The translations under genes were made by a program, and so were the position numbers. This document shows positions 24,107 through 32,814 of a DNA stretch of 64,000 nt, one piece after another; position 1 is the first letter of the stretch; each line of letters begins with the position of its first letter. The notes beneath the pieces are model-generated. The model was not told the DNA's origin and searched no databases. It was given only the letters and a program-made list of their open reading frames with translations. This DNA is from Nocardioides hwasunensis (GTDB taxonomy: Bacteria; Actinomycetota; Actinomycetes; Propionibacteriales; Nocardioidaceae): the NCBI RefSeq assembly GCF_014779665.1, contig NZ_JACXYY010000002.1, positions 434,001 to 498,000 on the forward strand. The letters run 5' to 3'.

Positions 24107-25264
24107 TCAGGATAGCCGGGCTCGGCGGAGCTCGTGGGCCCCGAGATCCGTGCGACCGAGGGTGGCGCGCCGCACGAGGCCCGCGGGGGCGACGTACTCC
24201 CACCGGGCGCGCCAGCGGGTGGGCACCCGAGCACCCCGGTCGACGGCCGGGGAGGAGGGCCTCAGCCGGTAGTCGTCGCGGCCCGGCGCGACGAACCCGC
24301 CGAGGCCGACGCGCCGGTTGGCCCGCGCGCTGGCGGTGCCGGCGACGAGGTCGCCGGGGCCGACGAGGAGGTTGTTGCGCAGGTGTGCCCGAGCTCCGTC
24401 GGGGAGCGCCACGAGGACACCGGTCGTGCGCTGGTTGACGAAGGTGTTGTTGACGACCCAGAGCGTGCGGCTGGTGTTGGTGAGCCCCTCCGCGCCGTAG
24501 GAGACCAGCGTCGGGTTCTGCGATCGCGCACCCTGCACGATGACGTTGCCGGCGACGAGGGAGCGACCGCCGTTGGGCAGGTCGATGGAGTAGCTCGCGG
24601 TCGAGTCGCCGTCGCTGATCCGGTTGCCGACGATCGTGGTGCGAGCCGCGCGCGACTTGATCTCGTGCCCGGTGTCGGCGCCCCCGAACCAGCTGCCCCT
24701 CACGGTGAGCGAGCGCACGGCGCCGACGTAGAGGTTGTGGGAGTAGCCGTCGCCGAAACCGTTGCGGAAGAAGCGTGACCGCTCGACCAGGATGTCACTG
24801 CCGGGGTCGGCGCCGGTGAGGATGCCGTTCTCGTTGTCGTGGAACCAGCTGCGGATGACCGTGAGGCCGGTGCCCTCCTGACGGATGCCGGCGCCGTTGC
24901 GGTCGGGCACCTGCGCGCCGCTCAGCTCGATGCGGTCGACGGTGGTGCGGTCACCGGCGATCACCCAGATGGCCTTGCCCTGGGCGTCGTCGCCGTCGGC
25001 GCGCAGGTGCGCGCGACCGCCGTGGCCGCGCAGGGTGAGGTCGTCCTGCGTCCAGGTCGCCACGTCGCCGGAGTAGGTGCCGGCATCGATGAGCACGGTG
25101 TCGCCGTCGCGCGCGACCGCGGCGGCCGCGCTCGGCACCCTCAGCTCGCGGTCGGGTCCGACGTGCCACGTGCGCGGGGCCTGCGCCCGGGACGGGTCGT
25201 CGTACGCCGTCGCTGCTGCAGGGGCGGCGACGAGCACGGCGGTGGCCAGGACGAGCGCCCGCAC
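24107..25264 (-). CDS. Secreted right-handed parallel beta-helix protein
   Basis: A 385-residue protein with a signal peptide (cleavage near AAATA at residue 20). It then carries about ten coils of a parallel beta-helix, with the repeating pattern of hydrophobic strand, N/D/G turn, as in IELSGAQVPDRNGAGIRQEGTGLTVIRSWFHDNENGILTG and VVNNTFVNQRTTGVLVALPDGARAHLRNNLLVG. Such folds occur in polysaccharide lyases, epimerases and surface adhesins; no catalytic residues can be assigned. The final RTDLGAHE is common at the end of this group. GTG 25264 follows the phosphosugar mutase stop by 1 bp, so translation is coupled. Confidence 0.82.
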   Translation of the reverse strand: MRALVLATAVLVAAPAAATAYDDPSRAQAPRTWHVGPDRELRVPSAAAAVARDGDTVLIDAGTYSGDVATWTQDDLTLRGHGGRAHLRADGDDAQGKAIWVIAGDRTTVDRIELSGAQVPDRNGAGIRQEGTGLTVIRSWFHDNENGILTGADPGSDILVERSRFFRNGFGDGYSHNLYVGAVRSLTVRGSWFGGADTGHEIKSRAARTTIVGNRISDGDSTASYSIDLPNGGRSLVAGNVIVQGARSQNPTLVSYGAEGLTNTSRTLWVVNNTFVNQRTTGVLVALPDGARAHLRNNLLVGPGDLVAGTASARANRRVGLGGFVAPGRDDYRLRPSSPAVDRGARVPTRWRARWEYVAPAGLVRRATLGRTDLGAHELRRARLS

Positions 25265-25265
25265 C

Positions 25266-26930
25266 TCAACCGCCTGATCCGAACGCGGTGCTCCTCAGGT
25301 CGGCCTTGATCGCGTCCAGCCGGCCCGCGGCGGAGATGCGGGCCGCGTCGACGCCACCCTGGTCGGGGTCGGCGTCGACCGGGATGACCACCTCGAGGTA
25401 GCACTTGACCTTCGGCTCGGTGCCGCTCGGACGCACGATCACGCGGGCACCCTCGGCGAGGGAGTAGCGCAGACCGTCGGTGGGCGGCAGCGCCGCCGAT
25501 CCCTCGGAGAGGTCCTCGACCCGCTCCACCGCGAGACCCCCGAGGCTCGTCGGGGGAGTGCCGCGCAGCCGGTCCATCGTGGCCGGGATGTCGGAGAGGT
25601 CCTCGAAGCGCACCGAGAGCTGGTCCGTCGCGTGCAGTCCGTGCTGGCGCGCGATGTCGTCGAGGATGTCGGTCAGCCCGCGCCCGGCGGCCTTCGCCTC
25701 CGCGGCGAGCTCGCAGACCAGCAGCAGCGCGGAGACGCCGTCCTTGTCCTTGACGTGCTCGGGGTCGCAGCAGTAGCCCAGCGCCTCCTCGTAGCCGAAC
25801 ACCATGCCCTCGACCCGGGCGATCCACTTGAAGCCGGTCAACGTCTCCTCGTGCGGCTGCCCGGCGGCGGCTGCCATCTTGCCGAGCAGGCTCGAGGAGA
25901 CGATCGAGTTGGCGTAGGTGCCGGTGCGCCCTCGCGCGATCAGGTGGTGGGCGAGCAGCGCGCCGACCTCGTCGCCGCGCAGCATCCGCCAGCCGTGGGC
26001 GTCGGGCACGGCGACCGCGCACCGGTCCGCGTCGGGGTCATTCGCCACCACGATGTCGGCCCTCGTGTCCGCGGCGAGGGCCATCGCGAGGTCCATCGCA
26101 CCCGGCTCCTCGGGGTTGGGGAAGGCGACGGTCGGGAACTCGGGGTCGGGGTGCTCCTGCTGCTCGACGACGTGCGGTGCGTCGAACCCGGCGGTCTCCA
26201 GCACCTGGGCGACCGTCGTGCCGCCGACACCGTGCAGGGGCGTGTAGACGATGGTCAGGTCGCGCGGTCCGTCCTCGGCCAGGCCGGCGACGGTGTCGAG
26301 GTAGCGGTCGACGATCTCCTCGCTGACCAGCGTGCCGGCGCCGCCGCGCGGCAGGTCGGCCAGCGCGCCGACGGCGGCGATCCGGCTGGCGATCTCGGTG
26401 TCGGCCGGCGGCACGATCTGGCTGCCGTCACCGAGGTAGACCTTGTAGCCGTTGTCCTGCGGCGGGTTGTGGCTCGCGGTGACCATCACCCCGGCGGCGC
26501 AACCGAGCTCGCGGATCGCGAAGGCGAGCAGCGGCGTGGGGAGCGTCCGTGGCATCACGAGGGCCTTGAAGCCGGCGCCGGTCATGATCTCGGCGGTGTC
26601 GCGCGCGAAGACGTCGGAGTTGTGCCGCGCGTCGAAGCCGATCACCACCGACCCGCCCGCGTGCCCGGTGTCCCTGAGGTACGCCGCCAGCCCGGCCGCG
26701 GCGCGCGTGACGACGACGCGGTTCATCCGGTTGGGGCCTGCGCCGAGCGCGCCCCGCAGGCCGGCGGTGCCGAACTCCAGCGTGCCGTCGAACCGGTCGG
26801 CGAGGTCGGTCTCCTCGCCACGCTCCGCAGCAGCGACGACCGCCTCGAGCTCCCCTCGGGTCTGGTCGTCGGGGTCCTCGGCGGCCCAGGCGCGCGCCCT
26901 CGAGATCAGCTGGTCGATCAGTTCGCTCAT
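25266..26930 (-). CDS. Phospho-sugar mutase (PGM2/phosphopentomutase-like)
   Basis: A complete 554-residue alpha-D-phosphohexomutase family enzyme. The phosphoserine loop is TASHNPPQDNGYK with S153. The metal loop is DPDADRCAV, the sugar loop GYEEALGYCC, and the phosphate loop RPSGTEPKVKCYLEV. FGTAGLRG and the overall length fit the PGM2 subgroup, whose members include phosphopentomutases. In this nucleoside-rich region that activity would turn ribose- or deoxyribose-1-phosphate into the 5-phosphates used by DeoC, but a glucose or mannose role is equally possible. The ATG is preceded by TAGCGT at 6 nt. Confidence 0.9.
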   Translation of the reverse strand: MSELIDQLISRARAWAAEDPDDQTRGELEAVVAAAERGEETDLADRFDGTLEFGTAGLRGALGAGPNRMNRVVVTRAAAGLAAYLRDTGHAGGSVVIGFDARHNSDVFARDTAEIMTGAGFKALVMPRTLPTPLLAFAIRELGCAAGVMVTASHNPPQDNGYKVYLGDGSQIVPPADTEIASRIAAVGALADLPRGGAGTLVSEEIVDRYLDTVAGLAEDGPRDLTIVYTPLHGVGGTTVAQVLETAGFDAPHVVEQQEHPDPEFPTVAFPNPEEPGAMDLAMALAADTRADIVVANDPDADRCAVAVPDAHGWRMLRGDEVGALLAHHLIARGRTGTYANSIVSSSLLGKMAAAAGQPHEETLTGFKWIARVEGMVFGYEEALGYCCDPEHVKDKDGVSALLLVCELAAEAKAAGRGLTDILDDIARQHGLHATDQLSVRFEDLSDIPATMDRLRGTPPTSLGGLAVERVEDLSEGSAALPPTDGLRYSLAEGARVIVRPSGTEPKVKCYLEVVIPVDADPDQGGVDAARISAAGRLDAIKADLRSTAFGSGG

Positions 26931-26936
26931 GGGCGC

Positions 26937-26942
26937 ACGCTA
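26937..26942 (-). promoter_or_regulatory. -10 box, leaderless promoter of the mutase gene
   Basis: TAGCGT on the minus strand with 6 nt to ATG 26930. It lies back-to-back with the MOSC promoter 25 bp away. Confidence 0.5.
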
Positions 26943-26966
26943 TCCCTCCGCGTGGTGTGCGGCCGC

Positions 26967-26972
26967 TAGCGT
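26967..26972 (+). promoter_or_regulatory. -10 box, leaderless promoter of the MOSC gene
   Basis: TAGCGT followed by 6 nt and ATG 26979. Confidence 0.5.
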
Positions 26973-26978
26973 GCGGGC

Positions 26979-27629
26979 ATGAGCGCCACCGTCCTCTCCG
27001 TCAACGTCGGCACGCTCGCACCGGTCGCCGGCATGAGGCGTCCGAGCGCCATCGTGAAGCAGCCGGTCGACCGGATCGAGGTGCGCGACCCCGGTCCCAA
27101 GAAGGGCGGCCTCGGCAGCGGCGTCGTCGGCGACGACATCGGCAGCCGCAAGCACCACGGCGGTGAGCTCCAGGCGGTCTACGCCGTCGCCCGCGAGGAG
27201 CTCGACCACTGGGCCCGCGAGCTCGGCCGCGACCTGCCCGACGGGGTGTTCGGGGAGAACCTCACCACGAGCGGCATCGACGTCGACGCCGCCGAGGTGG
27301 GGGAGCGGTGGCGGGTCGGACTGACCCTGCTCGAGGCGACGGGCCCCCGGGTGCCGTGCGCGACGTTCGCCCAGCACATGGCCGAGCCGCGCTGGGTGCG
27401 GCGGTTCACCGAGCACGGGCGCACGGGCGTCTACCTCGCGGTGCGCGAGGCGGGTCTCGTCGAGCGCGACGACCCGATCGAGGTCGTGCACCGGCCGGGC
27501 CACGGGCTGACGATCCCGATGCTCTTCCGGGCCGTGATGGGTGACCGTGAGCTGGCCGCGGCCTTCCTTGAGGCCCGCGTGCTCCCCGAGGCCGAGCACG
27601 CGTGGCTCGAGCAGCGTCAGCGGCGGTAG
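26979..27629 (+). CDS. MOSC domain-containing protein (YiiM-like)
   Basis: A 216-residue MOSC protein. The pieces PDGVFGENLTTSGIDVDAAEVGERWRVG and LLEATGPRVPCATFAQHM are the core signature, with the conserved cysteine at the position used for sulfur or molybdenum-cofactor binding. The N-terminal SVNVGTLAPVAGMRRPSAIVKQPV is typical of the YiiM-type subgroup that handles N-hydroxylated compounds or sulfur carriers. Function in this organism is unknown. It converges with the haem oxygenase gene, the last 13 bp overlapping. Confidence 0.87.
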   Translation: MSATVLSVNVGTLAPVAGMRRPSAIVKQPVDRIEVRDPGPKKGGLGSGVVGDDIGSRKHHGGELQAVYAVAREELDHWARELGRDLPDGVFGENLTTSGIDVDAAEVGERWRVGLTLLEATGPRVPCATFAQHMAEPRWVRRFTEHGRTGVYLAVREAGLVERDDPIEVVHRPGHGLTIPMLFRAVMGDRELAAAFLEARVLPEAEHAWLEQRQRR

Positions 27630-28291
27630 CCGGCCATGTCCTCGCCGAGCTCGGTGAAGATCGCCTGGTTGAGGTTGAACGCCACGCTGACCTCGCCGAC
27701 GACCGCTGCCCGCTGCTCGGGCGTGAGCCCGAGCGCGTCGAGGCGGGCGCGGTAGCCGTCCTTGTAGGGCTTGGGCTTGGGGATCGCCGGGAACGCGTAG
27801 AACGCCGTCCCGCGACCCTCGAGCCCGAGCTCACGGTCGAGCACCCGCCCGATCACCTGGCCACCCGAGAGGTCGCCGAGGTAGCGCGTGTAGTGGTGCG
27901 CGACGAACAGGGGCGCCCAGGCGCGGACCTCGAGCAGCCGGGCGACGTAGGCGTCGGTCGCCGGACTGTGGAAGACGGCCGGGGCCGGTGCGCCCGCGAC
28001 CTCCGCCCAGTAGGCCAGGTCCTGCTCGATCGCGGGGAGACGGTCCAGAGCCGGGTCGACGACCGCGGCGACGGCGGGGTCGGCGGAGAGCTCGGTGCCG
28101 AGCAGCTCCATCGTGCGATACACCTCGCGGAAACGCAGGAGGTAGTCGCGCACGCCGAACGCATTGACCCGCGCCGAGGTCAGCTCGGCCATGAACGCGG
28201 AGCTCTCGGCCTCGGTGTGGGCCGCCTGCGAGCCCTCGCGCATGGCGAGCGAGAGCGGCGTGATCGGCGGTGCGGGATCGAGGAGTGACAT
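27617..28291 (-). CDS. hmuO: Haem oxygenase (biliverdin-producing)
   Basis: A 224-residue all-alpha enzyme that opens haem with O2 and reductant, releasing iron, CO and biliverdin. The proximal ligand is H25 in SQAAHTEAE, and YTRYLGDLSGGQVIG is the distal helix signature with the flexible glycine pair. AFYAFPAIPKPKPYKDGYRARLDAL matches the product-side segment. It follows a strong hairpin after the HtaA genes, so it may have its own promoter or receive read-through. AGAGAAGAGAG precedes the ATG. Together with HmuTUV it provides iron from haem. Confidence 0.94.
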   Translation of the reverse strand: MSLLDPAPPITPLSLAMREGSQAAHTEAESSAFMAELTSARVNAFGVRDYLLRFREVYRTMELLGTELSADPAVAAVVDPALDRLPAIEQDLAYWAEVAGAPAPAVFHSPATDAYVARLLEVRAWAPLFVAHHYTRYLGDLSGGQVIGRVLDRELGLEGRGTAFYAFPAIPKPKPYKDGYRARLDALGLTPEQRAAVVGEVSVAFNLNQAIFTELGEDMAGYRR

Positions 28292-28334
28292 GTGGTGCTC
28301 TCTTCTCTCGGGAGGTCTCTCAGGAGCGGGGGGA

Positions 28335-28375
28335 GGCGGCGCCCGGCCGGCGCAGCGGCCGGCCGGGACGCCGCC
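28335..28375 (-). terminator. Strong GC-rich hairpin after the first HtaA gene
   Basis: Arms 28335-28351 and 28358-28375 pair over about 17 bp with one bulge, around a 6-nt loop. It lies 8 bp after the HtaA stop codon and before the haem oxygenase start. Stem sequence is GGCGGCGcCCGGCCGGC. It probably lowers expression of the last gene. Confidence 0.7.
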
Positions 28376-28382
28376 GGGGGTG

Positions 28383-30158
28383 CTACGTGACGCGGAAGGT
28401 GCGGGTGACCCGCGTCTTCCTCACCGCGTCGTTGCCGGGGACCTTCACGACCAGCGTGTAGCGGCCCTTCGCGAGCTTCGGCAGCCTGATCCGCACGGTG
28501 CCGTTCTTGATGCGGGTGGTGAGGGTGGTGACCTTCTTGCCCTTGCCCTTGCCCTTGCCCTTGCCCTTCACCTGGCGCAGCACGGCCGTCACCTTCCCGG
28601 TGGCGAGCTCGCTGACGGCCACCACGGCGGTGCCGCGCCTGCCGGGCTTGGGCCTGGTGCCCCACGTGATCTTGGCGATGCCCGCGACCGGCGCGTCCGC
28701 CGTGCCGGGTGCCGGGGCCGGCGTCGGCCCAGGTGTCGGGGCGGGCGTCGGGACGGGCGTCGGGGCGGGGGTCGGGGCGGGGGTCGGGGCGGGCGTCGGG
28801 GTGGGCTCGGTGAAGGTGATCGGCGTGAACGTCTCGTACTTCTCCTGCACTGCCCCGCCACCGGCGTAGGTGTAGATGCCGTAGGTCCCGCTCGTCGCCC
28901 TGGCGTCCACGACGGACTTGTCGACGGTCAGGGTGGCGGTGAACGACCCGTCGGCGGCCAGCTCGACGGCACCCGCGGCGGAGCCACCGACGGCGGCCAT
29001 GTCGGCCGCTGAGACGGCCCACTTCACCCCGGCGCCGCCGGCGTTGGCCCGTGCGGTGGACGGGGCGCCGGCCGAGGGACGCCACACGTCGGCGTAGCGG
29101 CCGAAGGCGACGTAGACGCCGGCTGGCTTCCCGGCGAGGGGCGGTCGGGTACCGGTGGCGAGCGCCGGGTCGAAGTTCCGGCCGTGGACGGTGACCTGGT
29201 GTGCGCCCGTGCTGCTGAGCGAGGTCTCGGAGACCGTCACGGCCGGGCCCCAGCTCACGTTGAGCGGAGTGGTCTGCTTGCGCGCGTCCGCTCCGCCGCC
29301 GCTGGAGTACCAGTACGACGCGGTGCCGACGCCACCTTGGAAGTCGATGAACGACTGCGGGAAGGAGCCGGACGTCGCTGCGCCCGTGACCTGCGGCGAG
29401 CTGCCCGTGGGGACGGTGACGTCGACGCCGAGGTACGTCGGGGTGGTGGTCAACCCACTGGGGGTGAGGTCGACGCCCGTCACGTCACCGAGCGTCACCG
29501 TGGTGGCCGGGAGCGGGACCCACTGGGACTGGTCGTCCATGTCGGAGCCGTAGCCGCTGAGTGTGGCCGTCAGCTTGCCCGTGCCGTTGGTGACGGTGAG
29601 CTTCGGGTCGGAGACGTAGAAGAACGACATCCCGGAGTAGTAGACGACCGTGAAGTCGCCGGTCCACTGGATCGTGCCGGTGTCGGCGACGGGGTCGACG
29701 GTGCCGGTCCCGTTGCTGAGCGAGAGCAGGTTCTCGGAGGTGACCCCCGCGGTGTTGGAGCTGGCGCCCGCCGAGTTCTGCCGGGCACCGAGCCAGGTGG
29801 TGGGGGCGTAGCTGCCGTCCGCCTGCTTGTCGAGGACGGTCACGTTGCCCTCGCTGTTCTTCCAGCCGGCTGTGGCGCCGTTGGACCAGGTCGAGCCCTG
29901 GTTGCCGCTGGTGAGCGTCTGGGATCCGGCGCCCGGGTTGCCGAGCTTGCCCGCGGAGAAGAGGTTCCACGTGCCGGGGGCGTAGGCACCGGAGACGGAC
30001 TCCTGGTTGAGCTCCCACCGCAGCTCGGCGTCGGTGACGGTCGTGGGTGCAGCCTGGGCGGGCGCCGAGGTCGCGAGGACTGCCGTCGCTCCGGCCACGA
30101 GGGCCAGTGTGGCGATGCTGCCCACGGAGCGGCGGGGGCCGCTGTGCGCGTACTTCAT
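28383..30158 (-). CDS. Secreted HtaA haem-binding protein with accessory domains
   Basis: A 591-residue secreted protein. Residues 1-36 form a signal peptide. An HtaA haem-binding domain follows, about 38-300: LRWELNQES at the start, the [41 protein letters not shown] segment with tyrosines likely to bind haem. Residues about 310-465 are a second domain shared with the product of the gene ending at 31636. [10 protein letters not shown] linker follows, then a basic Ig-like domain with a [10 protein letters not shown] run. There is no membrane anchor or sorting motif, so it may be released or bound to another component. ATG 30158 has GGAAGG upstream. It is part of the haem operon. Confidence 0.9.
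   Translation of the reverse strand: MKYAHSGPRRSVGSIATLALVAGATAVLATSAPAQAAPTTVTDAELRWELNQESVSGAYAPGTWNLFSAGKLGNPGAGSQTLTSGNQGSTWSNGATAGWKNSEGNVTVLDKQADGSYAPTTWLGARQNSAGASSNTAGVTSENLLSLSNGTGTVDPVADTGTIQWTGDFTVVYYSGMSFFYVSDPKLTVTNGTGKLTATLSGYGSDMDDQSQWVPLPATTVTLGDVTGVDLTPSGLTTTPTYLGVDVTVPTGSSPQVTGAATSGSFPQSFIDFQGGVGTASYWYSSGGGADARKQTTPLNVSWGPAVTVSETSLSSTGAHQVTVHGRNFDPALATGTRPPLAGKPAGVYVAFGRYADVWRPSAGAPSTARANAGGAGVKWAVSAADMAAVGGSAAGAVELAADGSFTATLTVDKSVVDARATSGTYGIYTYAGGGAVQEKYETFTPITFTEPTPTPAPTPAPTPAPTPVPTPAPTPGPTPAPAPGTADAPVAGIAKITWGTRPKPGRRGTAVVAVSELATGKVTAVLRQVKGKGKGKGKGKKVTTLTTRIKNGTVRIRLPKLAKGRYTLVVKVPGNDAVRKTRVTRTFRVT
28537..28566. repeat. Hexamer tandem repeat TTGCCC x5 encoding Lys-Gly
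   Basis: Five copies of TTGCCC in tandem encode the [10 protein letters not shown] run of the HtaA protein. Copy changes stay in frame, so they alter length but not expression. Confidence 0.85.
28732..28810. repeat. 12-bp tandem repeat encoding a PTPA linker
   Basis: About six imperfect copies of GTCGGGGCGGGC or GTCGGGACGGGC produce the Pro/Thr/Ala linker of the HtaA protein. The plus strand is rich in GGG and GGGG runs and may form G-quadruplexes; the mRNA side is C-rich. Confidence 0.75.
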
Positions 30159-30274
30159 CTGTTTCCTTCCAAGGAAGTGCCGACCAGGAGCCTGGTCGTG
30201 GTGGTCGCGCGCGCTCCGGGGAGCCGCACGCGGTCGCCGGCCGCGGGTGCGGCCGTCGTGGGGGGCAGGTGGGG

Positions 30275-31639
30275 TCAGGTGGGGTCGGGGCGACGCAGGG
30301 TGATGCTCACCAGCGAGGTCGCGAGCGCACCGAGCAGGAGCAGGCAGCCGACGAGCCACAGGGCAGCCGAGCCTGTGTCCGCAGGCGCGGGCTCGGCCGC
30401 CGGGGCAGCGGTCGTGGCCGACACGAGCACCGGTTGGACCGCGTACGGGAGTGCCTGCGCACCCCGGCCACCTCCGGTCGAGGACGGGGGCGTGCCGCTT
30501 CCTGGATCGCCGGCCGACTCCGTCACGGCCGGTGCCTGCGACGGGCGGCCGGCCGGCGTCGGCGTGGTCGGGCCGGCCGATGCCGTCGGGCTCGGCGTGG
30601 ACGACGGCGTGGGACGTCCGGTCGGACCCGTGGTCGGGCCCTTCGTCGGCGTGGTCGTCGCCGAGGTCGGCGGCGTCCTCGTCGGTGTCGCGGTCGGCGC
30701 CGGTGTCGGCGTCGGTGTCGCGATCGTCGCGCCCGCCCAGCTCACGGTCAGCGGGAGGGCGGGCTTCCAGGCGTCGGTGGCGCCGCCGGTGGAGTACCAG
30801 TAGCCGGCGGATCCCGCGGCGGAGAGGAAGTCCAGGAAGCTGCTCGGAAAGGCGCCCTTCCACTGGCCCCCGGCCTGGGCGGACTGTCCGGCCGGAGGCA
30901 TCCAGCCGACGCCGAGGTAGGCCGGCGTGCTGGCGAACCCGTCCGCGGCACCGAGGTCGACCTCGGTCCGCGGCAGGTCGGCCAGCACGATCGGCGTCGG
31001 CGGGAGCGGGCTCCACCGGGTCTGGTCGTCCATGTCGGAGGCGAACCCGCCACCCGTCGCGGTCAGCTGCGCGCGCTCCGGCGTCACGGTCAGGACCGGG
31101 TCGGTGACCGTGAAGAAGCTCATCCCGGAGTAGTAGAGGACGGTGAAGGAGCCCTGCCAGGCGATCGTCGCGGAGCCGGTCGCGGGATCCACGGAGCCGG
31201 TGCCGCCGCCGATGACGACCTGGTGGTTGCTGAACTGGCCGCTGGTGGGGCTCGAGATGGTGGTGCCGGACGGGGTCGTGCCCAGACCCGCCCAGGTCGC
31301 CGTCGCGTAGGTGCCGTCGGCCTGCTGCTTCTCGATGCGGACGTTGCCGTCCTCGGCCTTCCAGCTCGCCTGGGGGAGCGTGGTGCCGCCCCTGCCGGGG
31401 TCGGGCACGATGCCGGCGGAGAAGAAGTTGAACGTGCCAGGAGCGAAGGCACGGTTGTTGGACTCGTGGTTGAGGCCCCAGCGCAGCTGGGCGCCGGCCA
31501 CCTCGAACGGGGCGGTCCGTGCGGCGGTCTCCGCCCCCCGGGCCGGGCCGGCCAGCAACGTGAACGGGGCCACCGCTGCGAGCAGCACGGCCAGGGTCGC
31601 GACCACGGCGCCGGCGGCGTACCTGGTCCGCCTGCTCAT
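30275..31639 (-). CDS. Membrane-anchored HtaA haem-binding protein
   Basis: A 454-residue surface protein. Signal peptide (1-36), then an HtaA domain (about 43-300) with [49 protein letters not shown] and YWYSTGGATDAW, parallel to the adjacent homologue. The next 110 residues are rich in Thr, Pro and Ser and probably extend through the cell wall. A transmembrane helix (ALWLVGCLLLLGALATSLVSITL) and a short basic tail anchor it. In corynebacteria such proteins pass haem to HmuT. Its start overlaps the stop of the upstream surface protein gene (ATGA), showing coupling. Confidence 0.91.
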   Translation of the reverse strand: MSRRTRYAAGAVVATLAVLLAAVAPFTLLAGPARGAETAARTAPFEVAGAQLRWGLNHESNNRAFAPGTFNFFSAGIVPDPGRGGTTLPQASWKAEDGNVRIEKQQADGTYATATWAGLGTTPSGTTISSPTSGQFSNHQVVIGGGTGSVDPATGSATIAWQGSFTVLYYSGMSFFTVTDPVLTVTPERAQLTATGGGFASDMDDQTRWSPLPPTPIVLADLPRTEVDLGAADGFASTPAYLGVGWMPPAGQSAQAGGQWKGAFPSSFLDFLSAAGSAGYWYSTGGATDAWKPALPLTVSWAGATIATPTPTPAPTATPTRTPPTSATTTPTKGPTTGPTGRPTPSSTPSPTASAGPTTPTPAGRPSQAPAVTESAGDPGSGTPPSSTGGGRGAQALPYAVQPVLVSATTAAPAAEPAPADTGSAALWLVGCLLLLGALATSLVSITLRRPDPT

Positions 31640-32814
31640 GCGATCGCCCCGGCCGGAGCACCCGCGACAGGCGTACGACGACCGCGCCGGCGCAGTCGGA
31701 GGGCGAGCAGCACGACGGAGGCGAGCAGTGCGAGCGCGGACGCAGCGACGAAGGCGAGCGCGGCGACCGCGGGCTCGTCGGTCGCGACCGGCTCGGGGGC
31801 GAGCGCCACCGGGTCCGCGGCGCGCACCGGGAAGCGCTCGCTGGGGCGGGCGTCGGAGGCGGCCCCGACCAGCCGCAGCTGGTGGGTGCCGGACGCGAGG
31901 TCCGCGGGCAGCGCCATCACGCCGGCGACCTCGCCGGAGCCGCCGGCCACCAGCGGGCCGAGGGCGACCACTCCGTCGTCGAGGAGCGCGAGCACCTGCT
32001 CGCCCGGCGTGAACCCGCTCCCGGTGAAGGCGAGGGCCTGGCCGGCGACCGCGGTCGCGCGCTCGGCGCTCACCTTCGGCCTGCCGCGGCGCACGGGTGC
32101 GGTCGTCTCGCCACCGGTGTCACCGGCGCTCGGGCGCCCGGACGACGTGCCGCCCCGGGGCGACTCGCTCGTCCCGCTGCCCTCGTCGGTGCCAGCACTC
32201 GGGCCGGGCTCCTCCTCGGTCGGGGCCGCGGCCTCGTCGGCGTACACCTGACCGAACCGGACGGGGGTGAAGGTCTCGTTGCGAGCGTTCTTCACACCGT
32301 GCGCGCCGAAGGTGATCACGCCGCAGGTGACCTTGCGGCAGTCGACCTCGACCGGGTCGCCGTTGCGGTCGAGCGCCTGGAAGGTCGGTCCCGGCACGGT
32401 GAGGTCGACCGAGAAGGAGCCGTCGGCCGACATCACGGCCTGTGCCTCCCCGGCGGTCGAGCTGCCGGGGAACGCCACGAAGCGGAGGTAGCCGGCGTTG
32501 TCCTCGCTCTCGGAGTCGGGCACGTAGCGGTAGTCGCGGCCGGTGACGCCGCCCTCCGAGGGGCGCCACCCGCCGGCCGCGGGGTCACGGACCCAGCCGA
32601 ACGCGACGTAGACGCCACCGAAGCCGCCCTTGACCGACTGGAAGCCCGAGCCGCGCAGCGTGAACGACGTCGCCCGCCCGTCGTCGGCCATCGCGGTGCC
32701 CTGGTCGTTGGTGACACCCACGCGAGCCGCGGCGTGCGCCGGCGCTGCGACGACCACGGTGGCGGTCAGGGTGAGTGCGGCGCTCGCGAGAGCTGCGGCG
32801 GTGCGGGTCAGCAC
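31636..32814 (-). CDS. Membrane-anchored surface protein of the haem operon, no HtaA domain
   Basis: A 392-residue protein. Signal peptide (1-29), then a domain of about 160 residues (GVYVAFGWVRDPAAGGWRPSEG, ADGSFSVDLTVPG, CRKVTCGVITFGAHG, NETFTPVRFG). This domain resembles the middle domain of the secreted HtaA protein. After a Ser/Gly/Glu-rich linker comes an Ig-like domain (SAERATAVAGQALAFTGSGFTPGEQVLALLDDG). The protein ends with a transmembrane helix and an RRRGRR tail. I find no known family name. Its place between hmuV and two HtaA genes, with GTG 32814 overlapping hmuV by 7 bp, implies a role in haem capture or relay. AGGAGG precedes the GTG. Confidence 0.85.
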   Translation of the reverse strand: MLTRTAAALASAALTLTATVVVAAPAHAAARVGVTNDQGTAMADDGRATSFTLRGSGFQSVKGGFGGVYVAFGWVRDPAAGGWRPSEGGVTGRDYRYVPDSESEDNAGYLRFVAFPGSSTAGEAQAVMSADGSFSVDLTVPGPTFQALDRNGDPVEVDCRKVTCGVITFGAHGVKNARNETFTPVRFGQVYADEAAAPTEEEPGPSAGTDEGSGTSESPRGGTSSGRPSAGDTGGETTAPVRRGRPKVSAERATAVAGQALAFTGSGFTPGEQVLALLDDGVVALGPLVAGGSGEVAGVMALPADLASGTHQLRLVGAASDARPSERFPVRAADPVALAPEPVATDEPAVAALAFVAASALALLASVVLLALRLRRRGRRTPVAGAPAGAIA

